DNA from: Lentisphaerota bacterium
Lineage (GTDB): Bacteria; Verrucomicrobiota; Lentisphaeria; Victivallales; Victivallaceae
Assembly (NCBI GenBank): GCA_015061545.1
Contig: SUWJ01000007.1
Location: forward strand, 1-64,000
Reading direction: 5' to 3'
DNA length: 64,000 nt
The notes beneath the pieces are model-generated. The model saw only the letters and a list, made by a program, of their open reading frames with translations, made no database searches and was not told where the DNA came from. Position numbers and translations under genes: made by a program. This document shows positions 43,063 through 53,068 of the stretch, piece after piece. Within the stretch, counting starts at the first letter, position 1; each line of letters opens with the position of its first letter.

Positions 43063-44097
43063 ATGAAAAGTAATCTTAAAAATTTCTGGCGGACTTGCCG
43101 CTTTGCCCGTTTGAACACCGCCGTTCTCTGCTGCGGATTGCCGTTGATCGTCAGCGCTTCGGATGTTCCGCCGAAGAAGATCCTGTTTGTAGGCGACAGT
43201 ATTTCGGTGGGGGTCGGGGCATCTTCTCCGCAGAAAAGATACTCCTCGGTAGCGGTAAAAATGCTCAATCAGGCTGCGGGCAAAACTGTTTATCAGGAAA
43301 TAAATACTTCCGTATCGGGTTCCACCATGGTCGATCACCCGTGGCCGCGGGCCAATGCTTCGGGCTATCCGTACCGGCTGGAAAACATCAAAGCAATAAA
43401 GCCGGATATTGTCGTTATCCAGCATGGCGTCAACGATAACGGCGGCTGCAACTCGCTGGCGGAATATGTTTGGGCATACCGCAACTTTGTGCGTCAGGTC
43501 AAAACGATCCTGCCTGAATGCAGGATCGTCTGCATGACTCCCGGCCCGCTGAAAAGAGATGATGAAGCCTACGACGAATGGATCAATCAGGCTAATGCCG
43601 CCATTCAGGAGATCGCCGCGTTGGAAAACACCATTGTTGCCCAAAGCCATATGGCGCTGCACAACCGCATGGAACTTTTCCCCGACGGAGTACACCCCAA
43701 CGATGCAGGACATCAAATCATGGCAGAAGCGCTGGTCAAAGCGATTCAGGAAAATAAAGTGCAGAGCCGCAGCAACTTCGACTTCACTGCCCAGCGGGCG
43801 GGCGCCTATCGTTTGTGCGGCTATATGTTTATTGTTTCCGAAGCAGCTGCCGCCAACGGCAATTACACCGTATTCAACAATGTTTCCACAGCGGGATGGA
43901 GTTACAGCGCCGACGGCCCGGTCAGGATCTTCACTACGCCGCTGACTTATATGCAGGAACCTGCCTGCACGCTGGATAACGGCAAAAAAGCGGTTTGCCA
44001 GTATCGTGCCTATTTCAAAGATGCCGAGTGGCAGCTGCCGGGCACGGATGGCAAGATGGTCAAGGCAACAATTTCTGCCGCTGAAAAGAGCAAGTAA
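43063..44097 (+). CDS. Exported SGNH/GDSL-type esterase
   Basis: A 344-residue secreted hydrolase. A signal peptide (about 1-32) is followed by VGDSISVGVG (block I Ser), QHGVNDNG (block III Asn) and FPDGVHPNDAGH (block V Asp and His), the full catalytic set. Residues about 235-344 form an extra domain of unknown role. Substrates of this family include acetylated polysaccharides and lipids. AraC-type regulation and the following glycan-related genes suggest deacetylation of a carbohydrate. The gene is followed by a GT-C-like membrane gene. Confidence 0.88.
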   Translation: MKSNLKNFWRTCRFARLNTAVLCCGLPLIVSASDVPPKKILFVGDSISVGVGASSPQKRYSSVAVKMLNQAAGKTVYQEINTSVSGSTMVDHPWPRANASGYPYRLENIKAIKPDIVVIQHGVNDNGGCNSLAEYVWAYRNFVRQVKTILPECRIVCMTPGPLKRDDEAYDEWINQANAAIQEIAALENTIVAQSHMALHNRMELFPDGVHPNDAGHQIMAEALVKAIQENKVQSRSNFDFTAQRAGAYRLCGYMFIVSEAAAANGNYTVFNNVSTAGWSYSADGPVRIFTTPLTYMQEPACTLDNGKKAVCQYRAYFKDAEWQLPGTDGKMVKATISAAEKSK

Positions 44098-44140
44098 GCT
44101 CTCCCGGAAACCGGAAATATCTTTGTTCAAGCAATAAATC

Positions 44141-46207
44141 ATGGATTATCTGGCAGTTATATTGATCGGCACGATTGTCTTTGCCCTCGCCAATGCCGCG
44201 CTGATTTTCGGAGCGGTACAGCTGGCGCACAAACTTGCCGGCAACCTTATGCTGCAGATTGCGCTGAGTATATTCATTGTGCTGACTCAAGGCGGTCTGA
44301 TTTTTCTGCTGCTTGGATCGCTGAAAATATTGCAGCTGCCCTGGGCAATTGCCGCCGCGATGCTCTGCGGCATTATTACAGCATATCTGGCAAAACGCCT
44401 GCCCGATCAACCGGCGGAACCGGCATTGATTTTTGACGGAAACACCACTTACGCCCATCGGCTGTTCGGACTTGTTTATTGTTTGGCAGGCGGTCTTTAC
44501 CTGTATCGATCAGTTTACATAACAGGAACCGATGCAACGCTTTATCACCTGTACTACCCCGCCATGTGGATCTCGGAAGGCGGCATAGAAGCCATTACGC
44601 TGCTGGGTTTGCCCCACGAGTATTTTCCTTATTGCGGAGAGTGTATGTACGGCTGGCTGATGCTCACAGGCGAGGATGTACCATTTTACACGCTGCTGCA
44701 GCCGCTGGCATTGGCAATGGCACTTTGTGCGGCGGCGGGATTCTGGCAGCAGTACAGGATATCCAGACTCTTTACCGCCGGTGCCGTCATCTGGATCGCC
44801 AGCGTGGGGATAATCTTTGAAAATGCGTCCATATGTTACAGCGATACCTTGTGCGGAGCATTTTTATCGCTCGGAATCATTTTCCTGCTGCAGCTGACCT
44901 TCCGCAATGCAGATATGAACACCGCTCAACGCTGGTTCTTTGCAGCGGCAGCAGGCATAGCCATGGGCTTCTGCGCGGCAATAAAATATTCAGGACTGGT
45001 GCTGGCGCCGATCCTGACGCTGGCGCTGACCGTTTGGAGCTGCGTAAAACTTTATCAACGGAAAGAGTTGAAAAAGATTCTGAAATACCACCTGCTGCTG
45101 CTGACATCGGCAATATTCAGCGCGGGAATTTTCTACCTTGCCAACCTGCTGAAAACGGGTAATTTATTTTACCCGGTCAAGATACCGTTTCTTTTCAGCA
45201 ACGGCATCGACTTTGAGCGCCCGCCGGTCGAGTTGAATCAACTCTGGAGTTTTTTTGTCAACGAAAGCAGCTGGAGTTTGAACGGTGTTCAGGCGGTATT
45301 CTTCCTGAGTATACTGCTGCTGGCGCTGCTTTACGGTATTCTGAACCGGAAAAATGGTTCTGAACAAGATCCGGTTCTTAAAGAGATCATCCCGACATTG
45401 GCAATATTGCTGATAATTGCCGAAGCGTTTATGATAAGTATTTATCCGGCAATGACCCAAGCCCGCTCGGGCATCCCCTTTCTGATGGCAGTATCATTAC
45501 TAACTGCACCGCTGCTGCATTGGCTCCTGCACCGCATCATAAGTACGCCGCAGCGGGAAACAGTTTATGCGTTGGCAGCATTTATGATCTGCTATTTGCT
45601 TACCAGCTGGAATTACCCGCGCAGATTCCAGCTGGCGGTAATTATTCTGACAATAATATTCGTTCTGCTGCCGATGTTGAAAACCCGCCGTCAATTCAAG
45701 ATCACAGTTATCTGTACGATCACACTCAGCCTTATGCTCTTTTACTTTTGCTGGTTTTTGCGCCGCAACGCTGTCAACGAGCTGGCAGATAAATTTTATG
45801 ATCCGGAAACGGCTGCGGCTATCAAATTTATCAACTATTTCCATGCGGAAAACAATTTTATGCCGCTTAGAATCGCTTCCGCCGGTTGCTACTTCAACTA
45901 CAATTTAATGCTGGATATGCCGGGCAATCAGGTAAAATGTGTTCCGGTAAATAAAGCCGGCACAACCCATCCCCACGAAGTAAAAAACCTCGAAGAGCTG
46001 CGGGGCGATGCGTATGTTGATTACCGACTCTGGCTGGAGCGGCTGCGTAAAGGCGGTTTTTCGCTGCTGCTGGTGGATTTGAGCAGCTATCAGGATTTTC
46101 CGTTCAACCGCGATCTGGAATTGAAATGGGCGCAGGCTCACAGCGAAGTTTTTATTCCCGTGATCACAGGTAAGAATGTGCATCTGTTTCTGATCAAAAA
46201 GCAATAA
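44141..46207 (+). CDS. Polytopic membrane protein, GT-C-like
   Basis: A 688-residue protein with about 12 membrane helices and a soluble end of about 130 residues. After the third helix comes a loop TGTDATLYHLYYPAMWISEG, which recalls the acidic first loop of GT-C glycosyltransferases using lipid-linked sugars, but no definite family signature is visible. The end contains LELKWAQAHSEVF and a last strand KNVHLFLIKKQ. It may add sugars to an envelope polymer or protein. It follows the SGNH gene by 43 bases and may share its promoter. Confidence 0.6.
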   Translation: MDYLAVILIGTIVFALANAALIFGAVQLAHKLAGNLMLQIALSIFIVLTQGGLIFLLLGSLKILQLPWAIAAAMLCGIITAYLAKRLPDQPAEPALIFDGNTTYAHRLFGLVYCLAGGLYLYRSVYITGTDATLYHLYYPAMWISEGGIEAITLLGLPHEYFPYCGECMYGWLMLTGEDVPFYTLLQPLALAMALCAAAGFWQQYRISRLFTAGAVIWIASVGIIFENASICYSDTLCGAFLSLGIIFLLQLTFRNADMNTAQRWFFAAAAGIAMGFCAAIKYSGLVLAPILTLALTVWSCVKLYQRKELKKILKYHLLLLTSAIFSAGIFYLANLLKTGNLFYPVKIPFLFSNGIDFERPPVELNQLWSFFVNESSWSLNGVQAVFFLSILLLALLYGILNRKNGSEQDPVLKEIIPTLAILLIIAEAFMISIYPAMTQARSGIPFLMAVSLLTAPLLHWLLHRIISTPQRETVYALAAFMICYLLTSWNYPRRFQLAVIILTIIFVLLPMLKTRRQFKITVICTITLSLMLFYFCWFLRRNAVNELADKFYDPETAAAIKFINYFHAENNFMPLRIASAGCYFNYNLMLDMPGNQVKCVPVNKAGTTHPHEVKNLEELRGDAYVDYRLWLERLRKGGFSLLLVDLSSYQDFPFNRDLELKWAQAHSEVFIPVITGKNVHLFLIKKQ

Positions 46208-46241
46208 TCAGCCGCTTGACCAATCGCCCCCAAATTCCCGA

Positions 46242-49200
46242 TCACTCTACACGCACCAGAGTATAGACTTTGAGCAGCTCTTTCGGCAATTTGACTTGCA
46301 ATCCCGCAGCATTCTTACTGACGGCCAGCTCTTTCCAGCCTTCAAAATCAGGACTGGCAGCCTGAGCGCGTGAAATATTTTTATCGGGGATAACAAATTC
46401 AATATCCTCTTCAAGCGGCGGAAAAGCATTTTCCGGCAGCGCATTTCTAACCACGTCATTTTTACCCAGATTTACCCCTGTTGCATTCAAAAAGTGGGCG
46501 TAATAGCAATTTTCCTGCTTGTAAAGGGTGGTGAAAACTTTTGCAGGAGCATTGCATCGCCAGGTTCCCGCCTGAGCTTTCTTCAATATATCTTTCAAGA
46601 GATGACGATATGCCATCGCCACATTTTCATCCAGCTCAAAGTTTACTTTAAGACCGGTCATCACCTCGTTCTGCATAACTGCGCTGCCGATCGCCAAGGG
46701 CATAAAAATAACTCTGCCTTTGCCCAGCGCGGCGTCAAAAGCTGCGGGAATACGGGTTTTGCCCCACACCATAGTCAGCGAACTTTCAGGCATTTTCATA
46801 TCGCGGGGAATCGGCAGAAATGCGGTAATGACTTCCTGCGGTTTGACCACCTGACCATTATCCAGATCCAGCTGTCTGACTTTGCTTACCGAATCGGCAG
46901 GTTTGAATTTGAAAATATCTTCAAAGGGCCATTTTTCCCGCAAATTGCCGTATTGATCGGCGATTCCCGCAATGGGGCCCAACACTACAGTACCGCCTTT
47001 TTCGGCAAACGAACGCATCACGCTGATTTGCTCATCCGAAAGCGGTCCGGAAGCGGCAACAAACAGCACCTTATAGTTTTGCAAAAGTTTTTCCGAAAGA
47101 GTCATATCGGCAATGATATCGTAATTTACATTCATTTCGCCCAGCGTTTGAGCCAACCCGAACAACTCGTTGCGGTAGTTCATCCTTATCGCATTATCCC
47201 TGCCCTGACTGGAAAAAAGCAGCGCCACATCGGCATGGCTTAGTGCTTTCTTTATATCCATATTGCGGTCACCGAAAAGGAAGTAATTGCTTTTTCCCGG
47301 CGGACATTCCATCGCCGGTTCTGCCCAGTAGACCTGACCGTTCATATTCATCATGCCCCAGCCGAAATAAGCTACATCCCAGCCGCCCACCGCGTAAATC
47401 TGCCCGTAGATCGGAGTGCCGAAAGCAATTTTGAACATATTCATAGCTTTACGGAAAGCAAAGCCCGCCCGCGCCGTTGCCCAGATATTGCGCGGCATGA
47501 TCTCCGTACCGAGGAAGTCCACCGCCCGACCGACCTGCAGCATATCAGCCCCCAGTTGATTAGGTGCATAATTACTGCTCAAACCGTAGTGAGTTGTATA
47601 AAACTGAAACGAAAAATCCGCTTTCTCCTCACTTATACTCTTGCGCAGCTCCACCCACCAGTCGCCGACCCGTTTTTTGCGCCATGTGCGATGCTGTTTA
47701 GCCAGCGGGGTATTGGCTTGTACGCCTTTTTTATTCACCTGATCGGGGGCAAGTTCATTAAGCGGCCATTGCTGATCGGTATCGGCAGTAAAGTCGCTGC
47801 GGCAATCGCCGCATCCGCAGAAATTGCTGCCGGTAAAACAGGCTTCATCGATCATAATACCATCAATATTTGTATCGCGTACCCACTTGACAAGATACTT
47901 GCGGAAAGCCTGATTGCGATCGTGATTATTCACACAAAAGTCTGTAGTCGGCAGCAGCGTATCCAGTTCGCGGGCAAGCCAGTAAGGTTTTTCGGCAGCC
48001 ACGCGGAAACCTGAATCCATGTTCCACAGAAGCGTGTAGTCGATATGGTCGTAAATTTTCATTCCCCGCTGATGGGCGGCATCCGCCATGCGGGTCAGCA
48101 CCTTGCGCACCCGCGCCAGATGCGCAGGGTAAGTGTGGCGCGAGAGCAATCCGCTGATAAGCACCATATTGCACTTGTCGCGCTTCAACTCATCCATCCG
48201 CCGTTCAACCAGACCGGGGGCATTGAATTCATGGAACGTACCGTTGTTGTTGATCCCCAGTTCGGATACATTGACATTGTAGCGCCATTCCATAAGTTTT
48301 TGCGTTTCCGCGTCAGGCAAAGCCACCGTATAGACCAATGGTTTATCCGGCAGCGGAGCCTGCTCCGGATCGGGCATGATTACATCGGTCCGTCCTACGG
48401 CAAAGTCGGGTTCTTTGGCGTAATGAGCATTGTTGTACATCACGCCGGGTTCAAAACCGTCAGTCACCCAGAATCCGCGGCTGAAGCTGAAATCTTCGTA
48501 AAAGTTCAACAGCTGCTGGAATCCCAGCGTGGAGATCCGCCAATTGCCTGAAAACTCGATTTCGGCAACGCCTTTTTCCAGCTTGAAAACTTTGGTTACG
48601 GAGCTGGCGGTCCTGTTTTTTACAACAATATCTTTAAGGAGTGTCTTACCATTGACCTTGACGGAAAATTTATTCTCTTTTCCTTCAAAGTTCCCGACAC
48701 CCAACGTTACAAAGTAGTATCCCGGCTGCAAACCGCCGACCGTCAATCCGGCATTGCCGCTGCCATATACCGCCGAATAAAATGCGCCTTCGTGTTTACC
48801 TTTTTCGATCGCCGCGTTGCCCGGATCGCTCCAGCCGTCGCCGGAATCCGATTTTTTCAAATCCAGTTTGCAATAGCGGTAACCGACTTTATCAGCGCCG
48901 AAGCTGTAGAGTTTCTGCGCCGGCAACGCATTGTAATAAGAGTATTTCTGGCGGGGGTGATAAATCTTGAATTCTTTGTATCCACCGGCTGTCAACACCA
49001 GTTTGGCGGCAATACCGCCGCCCCAGTCCGGCAAGGTTCTGGCGGCGACCAGCTGCAGATATTCAGGATCATCTTTCATCCGCATTACGCCCCACATCCC
49101 GATATTGGTATTGAGTGTAGCCCCCGCATAGGTGCAAACCCCGTGGGGAGAAAAGTCAAACAACACGCTGCCGCGTTCCAGCTGCGGAGTGAACATACGC

Positions 49201-49697
49201 GCATGAGCTGCGGTTATATTGCCGAACACGCTCCCGCCGATCACGCCTTTCTGATAAATCGGGCGCATATTCCGACCGTGAACAGCTTCAAACGGAACAT
49301 TTTTGAGCTGTTCAAAGGGTACTTTCAGGGCAAAAACAAAGTTTTTACCCGCGCCGAAGCTGTACGCCTGATACTCGAACTGCATATTGATTTCCACCCG
49401 GCTGCCATCAGCATTTATCACCCCTTCCTGACGGAAACGGTGCTGCGGATCTTTGCTCCAGACGTTGAACGCAGTTGAACCATCGGGCAATACTTTCTTT
49501 TCCATATGCAGCTTATCAGCGGTAAGCAAAACCTTGTCATTGCACGTAAAGCTGCTGGAGCTTATCAATTCTTTTCCGCGGAAACCGACCGAAAACGAAC
49601 CGTTTTTTTCCTGTAAAGTAAAGTCGCCTCCGCTGCAAATAAATCCCATTGTCCCGAACAACGTAAAAAGGCTCCAACAACTTTTGATCCATCCCAT
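46242..49697 (-). CDS. Large secreted glycoside-hydrolase-like protein
   Basis: A 1151-residue protein with an N-terminal signal peptide (about 1-22). A beta-sandwich front part is followed by a malectin-like carbohydrate-binding part (about 300-400) and a TIM barrel (about 460-780) with DGIMIDEACF, where Asp and Glu could be catalytic, and CGCGDCRSDF nearby. A GATase-like middle domain of the GH42 type (VRSFAEKGGTVVL-like MRSFAEKGGTVVLGPI) and a final beta-rich part follow. The exact GH family is not recognised. AAGGAG lies before the ATG. It follows the ligA gene and is convergent with the GT-C-like gene. Confidence 0.75.
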   Translation of the reverse strand: MGWIKSCWSLFTLFGTMGFICSGGDFTLQEKNGSFSVGFRGKELISSSSFTCNDKVLLTADKLHMEKKVLPDGSTAFNVWSKDPQHRFRQEGVINADGSRVEINMQFEYQAYSFGAGKNFVFALKVPFEQLKNVPFEAVHGRNMRPIYQKGVIGGSVFGNITAAHARMFTPQLERGSVLFDFSPHGVCTYAGATLNTNIGMWGVMRMKDDPEYLQLVAARTLPDWGGGIAAKLVLTAGGYKEFKIYHPRQKYSYYNALPAQKLYSFGADKVGYRYCKLDLKKSDSGDGWSDPGNAAIEKGKHEGAFYSAVYGSGNAGLTVGGLQPGYYFVTLGVGNFEGKENKFSVKVNGKTLLKDIVVKNRTASSVTKVFKLEKGVAEIEFSGNWRISTLGFQQLLNFYEDFSFSRGFWVTDGFEPGVMYNNAHYAKEPDFAVGRTDVIMPDPEQAPLPDKPLVYTVALPDAETQKLMEWRYNVNVSELGINNNGTFHEFNAPGLVERRMDELKRDKCNMVLISGLLSRHTYPAHLARVRKVLTRMADAAHQRGMKIYDHIDYTLLWNMDSGFRVAAEKPYWLARELDTLLPTTDFCVNNHDRNQAFRKYLVKWVRDTNIDGIMIDEACFTGSNFCGCGDCRSDFTADTDQQWPLNELAPDQVNKKGVQANTPLAKQHRTWRKKRVGDWWVELRKSISEEKADFSFQFYTTHYGLSSNYAPNQLGADMLQVGRAVDFLGTEIMPRNIWATARAGFAFRKAMNMFKIAFGTPIYGQIYAVGGWDVAYFGWGMMNMNGQVYWAEPAMECPPGKSNYFLFGDRNMDIKKALSHADVALLFSSQGRDNAIRMNYRNELFGLAQTLGEMNVNYDIIADMTLSEKLLQNYKVLFVAASGPLSDEQISVMRSFAEKGGTVVLGPIAGIADQYGNLREKWPFEDIFKFKPADSVSKVRQLDLDNGQVVKPQEVITAFLPIPRDMKMPESSLTMVWGKTRIPAAFDAALGKGRVIFMPLAIGSAVMQNEVMTGLKVNFELDENVAMAYRHLLKDILKKAQAGTWRCNAPAKVFTTLYKQENCYYAHFLNATGVNLGKNDVVRNALPENAFPPLEEDIEFVIPDKNISRAQAASPDFEGWKELAVSKNAAGLQVKLPKELLKVYTLVRVE

Positions 49698-49746
49698 GTG
49701 ATTTCTCCTTTATCAGATTTTTACCTAAATAATGCTGTAAATTCTC

Positions 49747-51753
49747 TTAAAACCCGAACGTAAGCTGTTTGGCTTCACGCGGTATATCCTGCGCTGGATC
49801 CTTGCTTTCCTGCTCTTGAGCGTTATTGTCGGGCGAATCGAACAATGCCAATGCTTCCTGCTTGAAAGTATTTTCCTGTGTCTGCATTAGCGCACTCTCT
49901 TCCGGAGCAACAACTTTTTCCGACGGCGTCAAAGCAATAAATTCATCGACAGATACGATCTTTACAGCAAGTTTCCGCGCCTTGACCAGTTTGGAGCTGT
50001 TTTCATTTATATCGGCGGCGACCAGCAAACTTAAATCTTTATTAACGCTGTCCACCGCCTTATAGCCCTTGCTTTCAGCCAATTTTTCATAATAGGAGCG
50101 TTTTTCCGGCATCTTGCCCGTAAAACATACCGTGGGCAGCGCCTGCACAGAGTTATCCGAACGGATCAGCTCCACCGCTGCCAGCAATTCGTCAATAAAG
50201 GCTCTTTGTTCCTTCAGCACGCGGTGCATGGCTTTGGCGCGTTCGGGGCCGATTCCGGCAATATCGGCAAGTTTCGCTTCGTCGGCGCAACGCAGTTCCT
50301 CCAGCGGCATTATACCGAGAACCGCTTTTGCAACATTCAGTCCCACATGAGGAATATTCAGCGAAGCCAACAGCTGAAAATCGTTGACCTTACGTGCTTT
50401 GGCAATTTCGCGGCAGAGATTTTCCGCCGATTTATCCTTGAAGCTCTCCAGCTGCATAATATCCGCTTTGCTCAATTCAAAAATATCCTGCAGCGAGCGC
50501 ACCTGCAAAGTCTGCATCATCTTGCGCAAAGTCGGTTCGCCCAACCGTTCAATACCGATATTGCGCACCGCTGCCAGCAGATTCTGCAGCTGCATTTCAA
50601 AACAATCTTTATTTACGCAGCAAAGCTCAGGTCCATGCTGTTCCAGCTTGCTGCCGCAACAGGGGCAGGAACTTATGATCACACTTTGGCGGTTCTCGCC
50701 GGGCAGCGAATTGACAATGTAAGGTATAACATCCCCTGCCCGCTCGACTTCAATGATATCGTTCAGACAAAGATCCCGATCGATCACATTCTGCAAATTG
50801 TGCAGCGTGGCGTGAGTTATGGTCACGCCGCCGATCTCCACCGGGTCGATCTCCGCAACGGGAGTCAGACAATTTTTCCCGAAGCTCCACTCCACCTTGC
50901 GCAGCACACTCTGCTTGCGGATGTTGGTAAATTTAAAAGCGATCGCCCCCCGCGGGTGATGCGCTGTATTGCCCAGACCGGCAGCGTACTCTTCGTCCGC
51001 CAGTTTTATCACCACGCCGTCGGTGGGATAAGGCATATCGGCGATCTGCTCAAGAAATCCGGCAAAATATTCTGCCAGCTCCCGACGGCTGCAGCAACAG
51101 GAGATCTTGCGGTAATCCACCAGAGTGAGTTTGGCACCCTGAGCTTTGATATCGTCTATTTCTTTAAGCCCCATGATTCCGGCGGCGGCGTTGCGGGAAT
51201 TTTTATACACCTCGCCGTTTTTGCGTTTGATCCGGCTGTAAATATTGCGGAAATCGTCATCGCGGATAATTATTTCCCCGCGAATCGACTGATCTTTAAG
51301 CAAGGGGCCGGTATAATCCATACTTTCAAGTTCGATCAACGGCACTTTATCGGAGATATCCTCGCCCACGCTGCCATCGCCGCGGGTTACCAGCACACCA
51401 TTTTCCCACAATGCTGAAATACCGTCGTATTTAGGCTGCAGCAGCAGCATTTCATCGCCGCTGCGGACATACTTATCTGCCCACTCCATAACTTTTTCCA
51501 AACTGTATGCCTTATCCAGCGACAACATCGGCTCGCGGTGTCTGACTTTCCCCGCAGCTGCCACTTTCTGAGCATGGATCGCAGTCAGCAACTCATGATC
51601 GGGCTGCAGCTGCTCCAGCTCGCGCAACAGATTATCGTACTCAACGTCCGAAATTTCGGGAGCAGCCTGATTCCAGTAAAGATCGTTATGATAGTTTATA
51701 AGCCTTACAAGTTCTTCCAGCGTATGCACAAAACACCTCGTTATTTCTGCCAT
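49747..51753 (-). CDS. ligA: NAD+-dependent DNA ligase, divergent
   Basis: Seals nicks in DNA using NAD. The domain order is complete: the Ia helices with HNDLYWNQAAPEISDVEYD, adenylation lysine in QPKYDGISA, TRGDGSVGED, IRGEIII, the oligo-binding domain (EIGGVTITHATLHN), four-Cys zinc finger (CPCCGSKLEQ, then CCVNKDC), helix-hairpin-helix repeats and a BRCT domain (VCFTGKMPEKRS). It departs from consensus: KYDGIS instead of KIDGLA, and HPRGAIAFKF where PRWAIAYKF is usual. About 60 extra residues follow the BRCT. A GTG at 51729 with GAGG close upstream is an alternative start. It overlaps the ADH gene by 13 bases. Confidence 0.9.
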   Translation of the reverse strand: MAEITRCFVHTLEELVRLINYHNDLYWNQAAPEISDVEYDNLLRELEQLQPDHELLTAIHAQKVAAAGKVRHREPMLSLDKAYSLEKVMEWADKYVRSGDEMLLLQPKYDGISALWENGVLVTRGDGSVGEDISDKVPLIELESMDYTGPLLKDQSIRGEIIIRDDDFRNIYSRIKRKNGEVYKNSRNAAAGIMGLKEIDDIKAQGAKLTLVDYRKISCCCSRRELAEYFAGFLEQIADMPYPTDGVVIKLADEEYAAGLGNTAHHPRGAIAFKFTNIRKQSVLRKVEWSFGKNCLTPVAEIDPVEIGGVTITHATLHNLQNVIDRDLCLNDIIEVERAGDVIPYIVNSLPGENRQSVIISSCPCCGSKLEQHGPELCCVNKDCFEMQLQNLLAAVRNIGIERLGEPTLRKMMQTLQVRSLQDIFELSKADIMQLESFKDKSAENLCREIAKARKVNDFQLLASLNIPHVGLNVAKAVLGIMPLEELRCADEAKLADIAGIGPERAKAMHRVLKEQRAFIDELLAAVELIRSDNSVQALPTVCFTGKMPEKRSYYEKLAESKGYKAVDSVNKDLSLLVAADINENSSKLVKARKLAVKIVSVDEFIALTPSEKVVAPEESALMQTQENTFKQEALALFDSPDNNAQEQESKDPAQDIPREAKQLTFGF

Positions 51754-52949
51754 GCATCATTCAGAATCATCCGCAGCACATCGGCGCTGTTGGCAAGCGG
51801 TACCGGGCGCGGCGCCAACTCAAGTTTCATGCGGTTGGCACCTGCGCTCAGGCAGGTTTGCTCCAAAAGGGCGCGATCCAATTCGGGGAAATCCGTCAGG
51901 AGCGGCACTTGCCATGAATCCAACAGTTTTTCGTAATTACCGATCACTTCCGATGCGGTATTGCCGCCTAATACCTTACCGATTTCGCAAGTACGCGCTT
52001 CCACTTCGCTGCGGCAGATATAATATCGCCATGCGGCAGGCAGCAAGCGGGCAACGGCGATACCGTGTTCGATTCTGCCGAACCATGAAAAACTCAACAG
52101 ATGGGGCAAGCCCGTAGATTTATTGCGGATCGTCAAACCGCCCAAGGCGGAAGCCAGCTGCAGTGCTTTGCGCGCCCGCCGATCGGCAGGATCAACCAAT
52201 GCTTGACGCAAATTATTCATCAGCAGCAAAACACCCAGCGCCGCCGCTTCGTTGACCCACATTTTATTTTCGTCCATATTGACATTGAGCCACCCCTCCA
52301 GCAGATGTGCCAGCGCATCGCAGCCGGTTGCCAGCGTTACTGCTTGTGGCATCGAACAAGTCAATGCGCCGTCCAGCAGCGCAATTTCAGGCGCCAGCAC
52401 CGGATCGCTTATCAACTGCTTTACCCCTTTGCTGCGGTTGACAATGTTGCTGTAATGAGTTATTTCGCTGCCGGTACCGGACGTGGTGGGAATGGCAATG
52501 ATCCGTTTGAAATTGCGATCGGGAAATTTTTTACTGATCGAATCCGTACCGAAACACTCTTCCAGCGGCAGAGTGCTTTGTTGAACAATAAGCGCCGCCT
52601 TGGCTGCGTCCAACACGCTGCCGCCGCCCAGCGCAATAACTGTATCGGCGTTTTCCCGCCGCAGAAAATCCGCCATGGCGTTGACCGTTTCCATATCCGG
52701 TTCAGGCGGAATATTCTTAAAGCGCACCACCGCGCAATCAGCATAGCGCAACGAGTTCAAGAGCTTGCTCCACGCCCCGGATCTATCCGCCGAAGTGCAG
52801 CCGGTAAAAACTGCCGCTTTCCGACAGTTGTGCTGCTGCACAAACTCATCCAGCGCACTCCAGGAATCATCGCCCTGAATTACAGCTGTGCCGTTCCACG
52901 CCGCCAGCATCTGAACTGCCTGTTCAAACCAATTGCCTTTGCCGTCCAT
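51741..52949 (-). CDS. Iron-containing alcohol dehydrogenase family protein
   Basis: A 402-residue NAD(P)-dependent dehydrogenase of family III. The GGGSVLDAAKAA loop binds the nucleotide, TSGTGSEITHYS the substrate part, and CDALAHLLEGW with later histidines (SFSWFGRIEHG) the metal. FeADH members reduce small aldehydes or oxidise alcohols; the metal histidine spacing seems intact. The substrate is unknown. Its end overlaps the ligA start, so both are in one transcript. Confidence 0.9.
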   Translation of the reverse strand: MDGKGNWFEQAVQMLAAWNGTAVIQGDDSWSALDEFVQQHNCRKAAVFTGCTSADRSGAWSKLLNSLRYADCAVVRFKNIPPEPDMETVNAMADFLRRENADTVIALGGGSVLDAAKAALIVQQSTLPLEECFGTDSISKKFPDRNFKRIIAIPTTSGTGSEITHYSNIVNRSKGVKQLISDPVLAPEIALLDGALTCSMPQAVTLATGCDALAHLLEGWLNVNMDENKMWVNEAAALGVLLLMNNLRQALVDPADRRARKALQLASALGGLTIRNKSTGLPHLLSFSWFGRIEHGIAVARLLPAAWRYYICRSEVEARTCEIGKVLGGNTASEVIGNYEKLLDSWQVPLLTDFPELDRALLEQTCLSAGANRMKLELAPRPVPLANSADVLRMILNDAWQK

Positions 52950-52963
52950 AAATAAGCATCCCG

Positions 52964-52992
52964 TATTAAATCAAAATATTTGCTGTTTCCAA
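52964..52992 (-). promoter_or_regulatory. Promoter of the ADH-ligA genes
   Basis: Minus strand TTGGAA (52987-52992), 17 bp, TTAATA (52964-52969), just before the ADH start. It lies right behind the terminator of the isomerase gene. Confidence 0.45.
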
Positions 52993-53008
52993 CAACTTGA
53001 ATTAAAAA

Positions 53009-53042
53009 AGGCCCGCTGAAACACTTGTTTCAGTCAGGCCGA
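53009..53042 (-). terminator. Terminator of the parvulin gene
   Basis: On the minus strand GGCC-TGA-CTGAAACA and TGTTTCAG-CG-GGCC form a long stem, followed by TTTTTTAATTC. Clear intrinsic terminator. Confidence 0.9.
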
Positions 53043-53068
53043 TAATCTTTTTTCAGAACTCAGTCATA

